The translations under genes and the position numbers were made by a program. Source: Candidatus Woesearchaeota archaeon (lineage in GTDB: Archaea > Nanobdellota > Nanobdellia > Woesearchaeales > GW2011-AR4). From it: DNA of 42,553 nucleotides. The DNA lies in the NCBI GenBank assembly GCA_018303185.1, contig JAGVYR010000004.1, positions 1-42,553 on the forward strand, in the 5' to 3' direction. Position 1 is the first letter of the stretch, and each line of letters starts with the position of its first letter. This document shows positions 1 through 8,008 of the stretch, piece after piece. The notes below the pieces were generated by a model. It ran no database searches. It saw nothing but the letters and a program-made list of their open reading frames with translations, and had not been told where the DNA came from.

Positions 1-255
1 GTTTTCCCTGCATCCTGAAGCAAGCTTTCTTGAGCTTCTTACTTTTGAGAGCATTCCCATTATGAGCATTTTCATAATTATTCTCGGATGGTATGCAGGA
101 TGCCCTGCACCATCATAAATCATGTCAAAATTTGAGAAGTCCAGCGAGCCAGCGAATTCTTCTACCATGAAGCATATGTGGCCTTTCGCAATCATATCTT
201 TTATTGACAAAGGCAGAAGCCAGTTCTGGTTTTTGTTTGATGCGATGTATGCCAT
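1..255 (-). CDS. IS1182-like transposase, N-terminal part (runs off window)
   Basis: The first 85 codons of a minus-strand gene whose start lies at 255 and whose remainder is beyond the left edge. The reading contains NQNWLLPLSIKDMI, then a H-P-A-Y-H-P segment followed by a hydrophobic run and KVRSSRKLA. This is the usual N-terminal (DUF772-type) layout of IS1182/IS4-like transposases: an 'L-P-x-S-I-x-D-x-I-P-x-x-H' opening, then 'YHPxxxxKxLxxGxxxxxxSSRKL'. A Shine-Dalgarno-like aggtga precedes the ATG by about 6 nt, and an A/T-rich box near 308-320 could be its TATA element. The catalytic DDE residues would lie outside the window, so intactness cannot be judged. Confidence 0.75.
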   Translation of the reverse strand, partial: MAYIASNKNQNWLLPLSIKDMIAKGHICFMVEEFAGSLDFSNFDMIYDGAGHPAYHPRIIMKMLIMGMLSKVRSSRKLASGCREN

Positions 256-330
256 AAAATCACCTCTTTATTAACGAGAATTTTACTATTCCTAGACGAG
301 AACTAGTATTTATATTTTATGAATTGCGGG

Positions 331-500
331 ACGGGCTGTAAGATTAAGCGACAAAAATCAAAAATACCGCTTCGCTGGGCAATTAGGCCGAGCCAATACG
401 CGCTCGGTCATGTCACTGCTCCGCTCGTTCGCGAGTTGCCAAAGGCAACCACACATAAGCCCTCGCCACAATGCTCTGGCAGGGAATAATTCCGACACAC
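331..500. other. dyad-rich intergenic segment
   Basis: The 304-bp gap between the transposase start and the next gene holds no convincing ORF. It contains several short inverted repeats: ccgag/ctcgg around 383-402, gttgcc/ggcaac around 436-450, and ccct-c-gcca/tggcaggg around 461-486. It resembles the structured intergenic elements elsewhere in the window in size and position, but I found no single stem closing the whole segment. It could be the outer end of the insertion sequence or a decayed structured element. Confidence 0.35.
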
Positions 501-559
501 AGTACTTTACTTAACTGCTATATGCAAAAATTTAAAAAAGCCCCAAACAGCTAAGTTTC

Positions 560-1411
560 ATGGTAATAGAATCGCTTATGAACCCATTCAAGGCTGAAAA
601 GAAGCCGTGGGAGATGTTCTTCGTAGGCCTCGTGTATTCTTCAATCGGCATCCTTCTTTCCATCTGGGTCTTCAGGGAGGCATCAAGCCTCGTCATGGTG
701 TTTCTCACTGTAATGGCCTGCGTGCCAATACTTTACAGCACAATGCGCCTAGAAGAGGGCAAAGACATGGAGATAAAAAGCGAAAGAAGGCTTATCAAGG
801 AGCACAACAAGGCAATATTTTTTTTCATGTTTCTTTTTGCCGGGATAACTGTTTCGTGCGCGCTGTGGTACACCTTTCTTCCCGCAAACTATACAAGCAT
901 AGTCTTTGAAAAGCAGTCGCAGACCATAGACTCTATAAACAATCTCGTATCAGGAAGTGCACCAGGGCAATTTACAATATTTTCAAAGATATTCTTCAAT
1001 AACATCAAAGTTCTTGCATTCGCCACATTATTTTCATTCATCTACGGCGCAGGAGCCATATTCATCCTTACATGGAATGCGTCGGTCATAGGCACGGCAA
1101 TAGGGAGATTCGCAAAAGCCAGCATTGGCAGCGTTGCGGGCAGCTTTGGCTTTACAAACGTAGCGGCATACTTCCAAACCTTTTCAGCAGGAATACTGAG
1201 ATATGCAATCCACGGCATTCCGGAAGTAATGGCATACTTCTATGGCGGCCTTGCTGGCGGGATCATATCGGTAGCCATAGTCAATCACCATTACGAGAGC
1301 GAGAAGTTCTCAAGAATACTTTTTGACGCATCCGATTTGCTCATAATCAGCATAATATTCCTGTTTATAGCGGCGCTTCTGGAAGTATTCGTCACCCCAA
1401 TGCTATTCTAG
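560..1411 (+). CDS. SpoIIM-family (stage II sporulation protein M-like) integral membrane protein
   Basis: A 283-residue polytopic membrane protein with about six hydrophobic segments (roughly residues 19-38, 43-60, 87-107, 150-172, 222-240 and 260-281). The segment NNIKVLAFATLFSFIYGAGA followed by FILTWNASVIG is the recognisable SpoIIM/DUF95 signature. This family is common in archaea, where no sporulation occurs; its role there is unknown, and in Bacillus the namesake acts in engulfment. An A/T-rich TATA-like stretch (tttaaaaaa, about 530-538) lies about 25 nt before the ATG, suggesting leaderless transcription. The 3' end overlaps the convergent RPA32-like gene by 9 bp. Family call is confident, function is not. 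Confidence 0.85.
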   Translation: MVIESLMNPFKAEKKPWEMFFVGLVYSSIGILLSIWVFREASSLVMVFLTVMACVPILYSTMRLEEGKDMEIKSERRLIKEHNKAIFFFMFLFAGITVSCALWYTFLPANYTSIVFEKQSQTIDSINNLVSGSAPGQFTIFSKIFFNNIKVLAFATLFSFIYGAGAIFILTWNASVIGTAIGRFAKASIGSVAGSFGFTNVAAYFQTFSAGILRYAIHGIPEVMAYFYGGLAGGIISVAIVNHHYESEKFSRILFDASDLLIISIIFLFIAALLEVFVTPMLF

Positions 1412-2098
1412 CGCCTTTATAACCCCCGGCCGTATCTCAAAGACATCACCATTCTCAAGCAGCGCCCTTATGGCCTTTTCAGAAAATTTTATGCCGGAAT
1501 TTTCCACTATGAAATCCACGCTCACTCCAGAGCCTTTGTCGTTGGCCTTTACAAACTCATATGCCTTTTCAGAATCCGTTTTTCCTGAGGGCAATGCCTC
1601 TCTGCTGGCTTCAGCCTCTTTTCTATCTTTTATTTCTTCTATGTCTTCAATTGAAATGGCCTTATTCCCAGTTTCCGGCACTGTTGCGTAAGCTTCTTTC
1701 CTGCCTCCAAGCTCAAGCTTCCTCACTTCAACCCATTTCGCGCTTTCAACTTTCCTTATTACTTCAGGAACGACATATTTTTCATTATTGAACTCCCTTA
1801 TCCTGCCTATTATCATGGCGGCATCTCCAACCATGATGGTGTTTGCAAACGGAACCTGCTCAAATGCCCTTACAGGAAGCTTTGCAGTTGAATCATCAAG
1901 AATAAAAGAAAAGCCCTGCCCAGAATTCTCCTTTGATACAATGGCGCCTATAATATTGACCCGAGAGGCCTTTATTCCGCCGGAAATCTCCACATAATTC
2001 GGGCTCCAGCCTCCCTGCTTAACAAAATTTCCGCCTATTATGTCAGCTGCGCAAACCTTGTATGCCGTCTCCCTTCTTTGTTGCTGAACCTGCTGCAT
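1403..2098 (-). CDS. RPA32-like OB-fold single-strand DNA-binding protein
   Basis: A 231-residue soluble protein. Residues about 45-120 form an OB-fold-like region (ASRVNIIGAIVSKENSGQG, then a strand-rich stretch ending YVVPEVIRKV). Residues about 165-231 look like a C-terminal winged helix (SVDFIVENSGIKFSEKAIRA, then LLENGDVFEIRPG). This OB plus winged-helix order matches the RPA32/Rpa2 subunit of archaeal and eukaryotic replication protein A. It sits downstream of mcm on the same strand, separated by a structured element and its own TATA-like box (about 2126-2137), which supports a replication role. A larger RPA homologue is encoded at 28162, so this is likely the small subunit or an RPA-associated protein. 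The gene is convergent with and overlaps the SpoIIM gene. Confidence 0.7.
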   Translation of the reverse strand: MQQVQQQRRETAYKVCAADIIGGNFVKQGGWSPNYVEISGGIKASRVNIIGAIVSKENSGQGFSFILDDSTAKLPVRAFEQVPFANTIMVGDAAMIIGRIREFNNEKYVVPEVIRKVESAKWVEVRKLELGGRKEAYATVPETGNKAISIEDIEEIKDRKEAEASREALPSGKTDSEKAYEFVKANDKGSGVSVDFIVENSGIKFSEKAIRALLENGDVFEIRPGVIKALE

Positions 2099-2204
2099 AA
2101 AACCCCCGGTAAAAGAGAAAAAGGAATATAGTATAAAAACCTGACTGAATATTGGGGTTATGACAGGCCCGCCTCCTGTCTGAGGCTGAGCATATTTTGC
2201 ACAG

Positions 2205-2352
2205 GTTAGGATAAGGCCGCCACTTGTTTTGGAGTGAGGCAGGCTATGTGTTCTGACTCAGAGGAATGGTTTTTCATCAATAGACAAAAAACAATGTTTC
2301 TGCAATTAAAACAATCAAAAAACCACCGAACTCCAAGGCACATTATCCTAAC
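2205..2352. repeat. Structured intergenic element, kind II, copy 1
   Basis: A 148-bp element between the mcm stop codon and the promoter of the RPA32-like gene. Terminal arms gttaggataa (2205-2214) and ttatcctaac (2343-2352) pair perfectly. Internal stems are ttggagt/actccaa (2229-2235 with 2330-2336) and tggttttt/aaaaacca (2267-2274 with 2318-2325). A conserved core gaggcaggctatgtgttctg lies at 2236-2255. The second copy at 19936-20090 has the same layout with different but still paired stem bases. Read in this orientation it is antisense to both flanking genes, whereas copy 2 is sense. It could be a structured RNA, a hairpin-type mobile element, or both. Confidence 0.7.
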
Positions 2353-2357
2353 AGAAA

Positions 2358-4373
2358 TCAAATCCTGCTGATAAACCCCCTTCTTGGCTCGAAAATATCT
2401 CCTGAGCGCTTTAGCTTCTCTATAGACTCTTCAACACGCTCTTCAGGGATTTCACGCAGCCTTGCCTCTTCAATGACATCATCTATAGGGATGGCTTTTC
2501 CAATCTTCCCTTCAAGCTCGCTTATAATCTCCTTGACAATGAGGATGTGGCTTCTCTGTGAAGCGGAAACTCCTGTTGTAATGCGGTCAATGTCTATCTT
2601 TCCTGTCTCTTTGTCAAATCCTATCTGCATCAGGCAATATTCAAGCAGCTCGATGCCCCTTCTTGCGTCCCTTTTTGTGACTTTGTCTGAGAGCCTTATC
2701 TTTGCTGACGCTTCGCTTAGCCTTACAAGGGCCTCTAACTGCCTTGCAGAAATAGGAACGGCCTTGATGCTTTCTTCCCCGCCGCCGGAGCTCCTCATCT
2801 TAAGGTAGAATTCCTTTATCTCCTGAAGAGCGCTGTCAGTCAATACAGGCTTTGAGCGCTGCCGAGCATAAGAAACGTATTTTTTCAAAAACTCCGTAGG
2901 GATTTCAGGCTCGCTCATATCAGGAGCCTGGTGCAGACCAAGCAGATGAGAAGCCAGCTTTTCATCATAAACCTGGTCAGGAATATCCTTTATTGGGAAT
3001 ATAAGGTCAAACCTGTTTATTAATGTCGGAGGAAGGTCAATCTGTTCCGCAACGATGCCGTATGGATCGAATCGCCCAAACTTCGGGTTTGCAGCCGCGA
3101 GCACGGTTGTCCTGGAAATAAGAGTTGCCTGTATATTTGCCTTTGAAATAGAGACAGTCTGCTGCTCAAGCGCCTCGTGCATTGCCGACCTGTCCTCATT
3201 CGACATCTTGTCCATCTCGTCTATGCAGCATATCCCATCTGAAGCAAGCACAAGAGCGCCGGCTTCAAGACTCCAGCCTTTCAGGAATTCGTCTCTTACG
3301 ACAGATGCAGTTATTCCCGGCCCAGAAACCCCCTGGCCGGCAACATACCTTGCTTTTGGGGCTATGACTGTCACTCTTTTCAGAAGCTGGCTTTTTCCAG
3401 CTCCAGGATCACCCACAAGAAGGATGTGGATATCGCCCCTGCTTACTGCCTTGTCCCCCCTTACTTTTCTCACACCGCCCATCAGCTGGAGCAGCAGCGC
3501 TTCTTTTACCTTTTCATAGCCGAAAATCGAAGGAGCAATAGAATTCACAAGGCGCTGTACCAGCCTGGGATCCTGGGAAAGATCCAAAATCTCCTTTTCC
3601 TCTTCAGGGTTTATAACAACCTCCTGGAAAGATTCCTGGGAAGCCTCTATGTAATTGGCTTCAAGGATGATATCAAAACGGGTTGTTTTTGCTCCGGCAT
3701 TGTTCACAATTGGAATTTCCTTTACAATGCCGACAAACATGACTTTAGAGCCTGGGTTTGAGCGCTTGTCACTTAACGGGCTTACAAGATCGTCCTTAAG
3801 AAATACTTTTATCCTCTTAGGCTGGTCGCCGCCCTCTATATTTTCCGTGACTTCTTCGAGAACCATCATCTGCGCATCAACAAGCTCTTTTGAAAGCATA
3901 TTAAATCGCCCTTTTCTGCCGCACCCGCACCTGCTCGGCTCCCTGAAGTTGCTGTCAAGCTGAAGAACATTAATCACATTCCCGCAGCTAGGGCATTCAA
4001 ACCTTGCGCTTGTTACCTGGGGCCTTACGTCAGACTTCTGCTTCACGACGCCTTCAGTCCACACCAATTTTCCAAGGTGCTTGCTTCTTATGTCTCTTAT
4101 GGCTATTTTTGCAGTCTCAGGCATGTTCTTGAACCTTACCTTGAAGCCCTTTATCTCCTCAATGTCCATGTCCTCAACAGCAAGCTCAAATGCCCGTATA
4201 GTATCTTCAGGATTATCAAGTATGCTTTCGGCAAGCTCAGCATCGAATTCGGAAAGCTTTACAAAGTCTATCACAAGGAACTTCTTGTCTTTGCGCATTG
4301 ATTCAAGTATGTTTGAATAGTAGTTGCCTTCCACAAATTCGTGGAATTTCCCTATTTGCTCAAGCGCTTCCAT
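2358..4373 (-). CDS. mcm: MCM replicative helicase
   Basis: A 671-residue minichromosome maintenance protein, the hexameric 3'-5' replicative DNA helicase of archaea. Visible parts: an N-terminal domain with a zinc site C127-x2-C130 and C149-x-C151 (the last two spaced by one residue); Walker A GDPGAGKS at 321-328; Walker B CIDEMDKM around 383-390; sensor 1 AAANPKFGRFDP; arginine finger segment LINRFDLIF; and a C-terminal winged-helix tail ending EPRRGFISRI. Length is normal for archaeal MCM. A TATA box (4395-4404) lies 22-31 nt before the ATG, so the mRNA is probably leaderless. tbp lies upstream on the same strand and the RPA32-like gene downstream. Confidence 0.97.
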   Translation of the reverse strand: MEALEQIGKFHEFVEGNYYSNILESMRKDKKFLVIDFVKLSEFDAELAESILDNPEDTIRAFELAVEDMDIEEIKGFKVRFKNMPETAKIAIRDIRSKHLGKLVWTEGVVKQKSDVRPQVTSARFECPSCGNVINVLQLDSNFREPSRCGCGRKGRFNMLSKELVDAQMMVLEEVTENIEGGDQPKRIKVFLKDDLVSPLSDKRSNPGSKVMFVGIVKEIPIVNNAGAKTTRFDIILEANYIEASQESFQEVVINPEEEKEILDLSQDPRLVQRLVNSIAPSIFGYEKVKEALLLQLMGGVRKVRGDKAVSRGDIHILLVGDPGAGKSQLLKRVTVIAPKARYVAGQGVSGPGITASVVRDEFLKGWSLEAGALVLASDGICCIDEMDKMSNEDRSAMHEALEQQTVSISKANIQATLISRTTVLAAANPKFGRFDPYGIVAEQIDLPPTLINRFDLIFPIKDIPDQVYDEKLASHLLGLHQAPDMSEPEIPTEFLKKYVSYARQRSKPVLTDSALQEIKEFYLKMRSSGGGEESIKAVPISARQLEALVRLSEASAKIRLSDKVTKRDARRGIELLEYCLMQIGFDKETGKIDIDRITTGVSASQRSHILIVKEIISELEGKIGKAIPIDDVIEEARLREIPEERVEESIEKLKRSGDIFEPRRGFISRI

Positions 4374-4394
4374 CTTTTTACAATATCTCTTTTG

Positions 4395-4404
4395 ATTTAT
4401 ATAT
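4395..4404 (-). promoter_or_regulatory. TATA box of mcm
   Basis: On the minus strand this reads atatataaat. Its upstream edge is 31 nt before the mcm ATG, matching the spacing at other leaderless genes in this window (for example 20114, 20466, 24264, 28130 and 31482). Confidence 0.6.
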
Positions 4405-4448
4405 CTGGCGCGCGAATGTCCAGTGGTAGTGGATAATAAAAAGAAAAA

Positions 4449-5000
4449 TCAGGCTTTGACCTTCTTCAGGTTTTCCACCAGTTTTTCAACAGCAGCATGC
4501 ACTTCCTTTTCGCTCTTTGTTCCGGTGCATACTATCTCGCCATTGCTGAAAAGGAGGAATGTAGCCTTGGCTGCAGTCAGCTTGTAAACAAGGCCCGGGA
4601 ATTGTTCGGGCTCATACTCCACATTCTGGAGCTTCGTTGCAAGCACGTTAAGGTTGAGGTCCATGCCCACGCAGCCTGAAGCCACAATGTTCTGTATCTT
4701 AACTTCGGGCTTTATCTTTATCTTGATGCCTATCTTTTCAAGCGACTTTATAATTTTCCTGATGCTCTCATGGACTTTCTCCATGCTTCTTGCGCCAGTG
4801 CAGACAACCTTGCCGCTTGAGAAAATCAGCGCAGATGTCTTCGGGTCCTTGATTCTTATGACCAATCCCGGAAACTGCTCGGGATTGTATTCTGTGTTGC
4901 TCAAGGTAGCAGCCATCTTCTCCAATGGAATGTCATGCTCAAGAGAAGTAGACACAACAATATTAACAACTTCGACTTTTCTAGCTGGCTTCTTAACCAT
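4449..5000 (-). CDS. tbp: TATA-box-binding protein (TBP)
   Basis: A 183-residue protein made of two direct repeats (about residues 8-92 and 100-183), the saddle fold of TBP. Each half carries the diagnostic motif: EYNPEQFPGLVIRI in the first and EYEPEQFPGLVYKL in the second, each followed by a strand ending in 'GK/E-(I/V)-V-C-T-G-(A/T)-(R/K)-S'. It recognises TATA elements and recruits TFB and RNA polymerase. The basic tail MVKKPARK precedes the first repeat. Two TATA-like boxes lie upstream (5026-5033 and 5038-5047). The first is 26-33 nt from the ATG, so TBP could bind its own promoter. Confidence 0.97.
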   Translation of the reverse strand: MVKKPARKVEVVNIVVSTSLEHDIPLEKMAATLSNTEYNPEQFPGLVIRIKDPKTSALIFSSGKVVCTGARSMEKVHESIRKIIKSLEKIGIKIKIKPEVKIQNIVASGCVGMDLNLNVLATKLQNVEYEPEQFPGLVYKLTAAKATFLLFSNGEIVCTGTKSEKEVHAAVEKLVENLKKVKA

Positions 5001-5025
5001 ACTTAACCACCCCGTATTTAAATGG

Positions 5026-5047
5026 TTTATAAAGCCCTATATATAAA
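5026..5047 (-). promoter_or_regulatory. two TATA-like boxes upstream of tbp
   Basis: tttataaa at 5026-5033 and, further upstream, an atatata-type box at 5038-5047 in the 198-bp divergent gap between tbp and rnp3. The proximal box has leaderless spacing to the tbp ATG; the distal one would give a leader of about 15 nt. Confidence 0.5.
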
Positions 5048-5081
5048 TACTTTTGTTTTTAAATGAAATCTTTGCGAAATA

Positions 5082-5119
5082 TCCATTGGAAATGATATGC
5101 CCCCTTAATTTCCTATGGA
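5082..5119. promoter_or_regulatory. inverted repeat between tbp and rnp3
   Basis: tccattggaaat (5082-5093) and atttcctatgga (5108-5119) are inverted repeats matching at 11 of 12 positions around a 14-nt centre. The site lies midway between the divergent promoters and could be an operator for either gene; nothing else identifies the regulator. Confidence 0.35.
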
Positions 5120-5198
5120 ACTATTAAGTATGTTTTCTATATTGAAAATAATAACTTATGTGGGAAAGTCTATATATTATAGGTTAATAGCAATGGCT

Positions 5199-5831
5199 AT
5201 GATAGACATTGTACTGCCTGAAGGAAATGAAGATGGCCTGGCTGTTATGGGAAAGGGGCTTGGTTTCGGCTGTTTGGTTTTTTTATATCCATTAAAAAAT
5301 TTTAACAATGAAAAAGACAACGAAATTAAAAACAATGTAAAAAATCTTGAAAAAAAATACGATGTAAAAACAAGCATCGGCATTTTGGCAGACATTAAAG
5401 AGCTTGACAGGGCAAAAAGAACAGGAGCCATAGTTTTCGTCAAATCTTCTGAGAACGACCTTCAGGCTCTTGAAAGCGGGAAAGCAGAGGTGATGTTCGG
5501 TTTTGAGGGCGCAGCAAGAAAGGATTACATACACCAAAGGGCTTCAGGGCTGAATCATGTACTGTGCGACATTGCAAAAAGGAAGAATGTTTCAGCGGCT
5601 TTTTCTTTTTCAGAAATCCTGAATTCAGATGAAAGAAAGAAGACAATGGGAAGAATTTCCCAAAACATAGCCTTGTGCAGAAAAAGCAAAGTCAATATGC
5701 TGATAGGCTCGTTTGCAGGAAAGCCCTATGAAATGAGGGCTCCGAAAGATCTGAAAAGCCTTTTTTCGCTGCTCGGGATGAATGCAAAGGAGCTGAATGA
5801 TTCCTTTGAGTCAAAAATACAGAAAGATTAA
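5199..5831 (+). CDS. rnp3: Ribonuclease P protein component 3 (Rpp30 family)
   Basis: Encodes about 210 residues of the Rpp30 subunit of archaeal RNase P, which matures the 5' ends of tRNAs. The C-terminal half shows the family signature: RASGLNHVLCDIAKRK, SAAFSFSEIL, then MGRISQNIALCRKSKV, IGSFAGKPYEMRAPKDL and LFSLLGM. The N-terminal half MIDIVLPEGNEDGL begins the TIM-barrel-like fold. The reading frame extends upstream to 5115, but the extra residues are A/T-rich and unlike the family. A TATA box tatatatt at 5171-5178 gives leaderless spacing (28 nt) to the ATG at 5199; ATG 5193 is the alternative. It is divergent from tbp. Confidence 0.85.
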   Translation: MIDIVLPEGNEDGLAVMGKGLGFGCLVFLYPLKNFNNEKDNEIKNNVKNLEKKYDVKTSIGILADIKELDRAKRTGAIVFVKSSENDLQALESGKAEVMFGFEGAARKDYIHQRASGLNHVLCDIAKRKNVSAAFSFSEILNSDERKKTMGRISQNIALCRKSKVNMLIGSFAGKPYEMRAPKDLKSLFSLLGMNAKELNDSFESKIQKD

Positions 5832-5866
5832 ATATTATAATGCCGGTTTTGTAAAAAAGAGGTTAA

Positions 5867-8008
5867 ATGAGGATGAAAAAGCCAATAGCAGGTTTAGCCG
5901 TTGCCATACTTCTCGTTTTTCCAATCATAGCTTATTCACAGCCTTATAACGGGCAGTATGTTCAAGGCGGGACTTACACAAAATCCGGAATTTTCGGGGC
6001 AAAGTGCGATCCAGGTGATACAAAAATACGGGCATGGGGAACAGGACGCGGAAGAAACTGGGGCTGGGAAGAAACCGCTGATGGCTGTGTAGCTTGGGAA
6101 GGGTCCAATAATAGGGGCGTTCCAGGATGCGCTGTAGAATGCAGAAAAGAAGACCAGATGCTCGGCTGCTTCAATAACAACGACCAGCCTGCAAATTTAG
6201 GCACAATCCCCAAGAACATATCGTTTAAATATTATCCGTCTGCAACCTCAGATAAAAATTTAGCTGTTACAGACCCGGATACAAACACTGAAGCGTGCAG
6301 CTGCATAAACGGCGGAATTGCAGGCAGCGGCCAGTGCTGCGGAGACGACGCTCAGGAGCAATTCTGCGTCGGGCAGGCAGAAGGCTGCTTCAACTCCAAT
6401 TATTATACGAATGCTGATATGAACCAGTATGTGTGCGAAAGCTGCACTCTGGGGAAATGGGCAGACGGCAAGTGCTGCGGAGACGACGCTCAGGAGCAAT
6501 TCTGCGTCGGGCAGGGAGCAGAGGCGCAGGGATGCTTCAACGCGCAATATTTCAGCGACCCGGACAACAGCCAATATGTATGCGAGTCGTGTGCAGGCTC
6601 AAAATGGCTCAACGGAAAATGCTGCGGCGATGACGGCAATGCGGATACGTGGGGCTCAGGGGAAGGAGCATCATGCTTCCATGGAAAAGTGCTGCCTAGC
6701 TGTGCGCCGTCAGATGATGAATCCGCACTCAACGAAGACGGCAAGCTTTTGCTTTGCAATCAGGATTTTCAATACCCAGAATCGACATCAGAGACAATGT
6801 GCTCATTAAGATGCTCAAACTCATATTTCTGCTCATCAACAGGAAAATGGAAGGATACTGGAGGCCAATTAAGGAACACTCAGAGCACGTGGCCGCTTGA
6901 CGCTGCGGTTAAAACAGAATGCTGTACTTCAGACAGGTGCTGGAACGGAAGCGGCTGCATATCAAATCAGGCATCAGCCCCTTTAAGCAGAGATTATTCA
7001 GGATACAGGTGCATAGCAGGGGCATGGAAAAGTGCAAACGAGGTCTGCAGCCCGGAAGGATGCGAGGTAAAGGGCTACTGCCCTGAGCAAACACAATGCC
7101 TCTACAGCATAAACGGCAACGCAGCAGACAACGGCAACATAGAAGGGGACCCGCAGTGCATCTCATCAGGGCAATACATAAAGGACAACTACTGCGAGCT
7201 TGGGAACTGGACAAGCAGGACAAAGTTTTTGGCGCTGAAGATGCTCGGGCTTGTCGATGAAGGGCAGGACTACACAATATTCTGCGACAGCACCGATAAA
7301 TCGCTTAATTATGTGCAATATGCAATAGGCCAGGAAAGCGCACAAAACATCATAGCCGGCGCAAACAATTTCTGCATACTTCAATATGGCGGCAAGATAG
7401 TATTCGGCACAACCCTCAACAAAAAAATAGATGAGGGAGACAGCCCATTCATAAAAGCCCTCCAAACCAGCGGAGTGCAAATGGGCTCGTGCAATACGGA
7501 CAATGAATGGGAGTTTGAAGAGTGCCCAGGCTCAGCAAGGAAGATATGGTATAATGGAGGATTAAAGGCCGTTATTTACAGCAAGGACGAGATAGAGCTT
7601 GCAGAAGCCGACCTGGGGCAAAGATTCCTGAATTTTCTAAAGAACCCGTTTAAAGCTATAATATCTGTCCTGCAGCAAAAAGTCGAAACGCCGCCTGTCG
7701 ACAATTCATACCTCAAGGCGCTTGGAAAATTTGATAAGCTCTACATAAAAGTAAAGGGCAGTTCAGAGATAAGGGGCGATGTTGAGGGATTCCAGTTCAA
7801 AAATATGGTGATAGAATACAGGAATTTCAACACCGACATATGCGGCTTTGTCTCAAATTTCGGCCAAAGGTCAGAAAGCACCAATTCAGGCATAATATGC
7901 AGAAAGGAAGGCAACAACTATTATGTGCTTGCACAGGGCAGCAAATTCACCGCTATAGACCCGGATGAGCTTTGGGCAGGCCTCACATCAAGCCTGAACC
8001 TAGGATGA
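5867..8008 (+). CDS. Large secreted cysteine-rich protein, paralogue of the 10614 gene
   Basis: A 713-residue exported protein of unknown function. Residues 1-24 form a Sec-type signal peptide (basic start, then GLAVAILLVFPIIAYSQ). Residues about 140-270 hold three cysteine-rich repeats, each containing 'G-K/Q-C-C-G-D-D'; two share an exact 45-bp DNA repeat. From about residue 440 the protein matches the 501-aa protein encoded at 10614 (YCELGNWTSRTKF, LNYVQY, NNFCILQYGGKIVFGTTLN, and 'GLKAVIYS' further on), so both carry one conserved C-terminal module ending in 'DPDELWAGLTSSLNLG'. Many cysteines suggest extracellular disulfides. The stop codon overlaps the next start (ATGA at 8005), indicating translational coupling. 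Start chosen at the ATG after gaggtta; ATG 5873 is an alternative. Confidence 0.8.
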   Translation: MRMKKPIAGLAVAILLVFPIIAYSQPYNGQYVQGGTYTKSGIFGAKCDPGDTKIRAWGTGRGRNWGWEETADGCVAWEGSNNRGVPGCAVECRKEDQMLGCFNNNDQPANLGTIPKNISFKYYPSATSDKNLAVTDPDTNTEACSCINGGIAGSGQCCGDDAQEQFCVGQAEGCFNSNYYTNADMNQYVCESCTLGKWADGKCCGDDAQEQFCVGQGAEAQGCFNAQYFSDPDNSQYVCESCAGSKWLNGKCCGDDGNADTWGSGEGASCFHGKVLPSCAPSDDESALNEDGKLLLCNQDFQYPESTSETMCSLRCSNSYFCSSTGKWKDTGGQLRNTQSTWPLDAAVKTECCTSDRCWNGSGCISNQASAPLSRDYSGYRCIAGAWKSANEVCSPEGCEVKGYCPEQTQCLYSINGNAADNGNIEGDPQCISSGQYIKDNYCELGNWTSRTKFLALKMLGLVDEGQDYTIFCDSTDKSLNYVQYAIGQESAQNIIAGANNFCILQYGGKIVFGTTLNKKIDEGDSPFIKALQTSGVQMGSCNTDNEWEFEECPGSARKIWYNGGLKAVIYSKDEIELAEADLGQRFLNFLKNPFKAIISVLQQKVETPPVDNSYLKALGKFDKLYIKVKGSSEIRGDVEGFQFKNMVIEYRNFNTDICGFVSNFGQRSESTNSGIICRKEGNNYYVLAQGSKFTAIDPDELWAGLTSSLNLG
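6333..6377 (+). repeat. 45-bp exact direct repeat, copy 1
   Basis: The 45 bp at 6333-6377 are identical to 6471-6515, 138 bp apart. They encode the 'CCGDDAQEQFCVGQ' segment of the cysteine-rich repeats in the 713-aa secreted protein. Exact identity at synonymous sites points to recent duplication or gene conversion. Confidence 0.9.
6471..6515 (+). repeat. 45-bp exact direct repeat, copy 2
   Basis: Second copy of the repeat at 6333-6377, in the same frame, encoding the same cysteine-rich motif. Confidence 0.9.

Noticed and set aside
2205-2352. Integron attC-like recombination sites (imperfect palindromes)
   Set aside because: The conserved attC end motifs (RYYYAAC and GTTRRRY as simple outer boxes) are not shared by the two copies, no integrase is present, and the flanking genes are housekeeping genes rather than cassettes.
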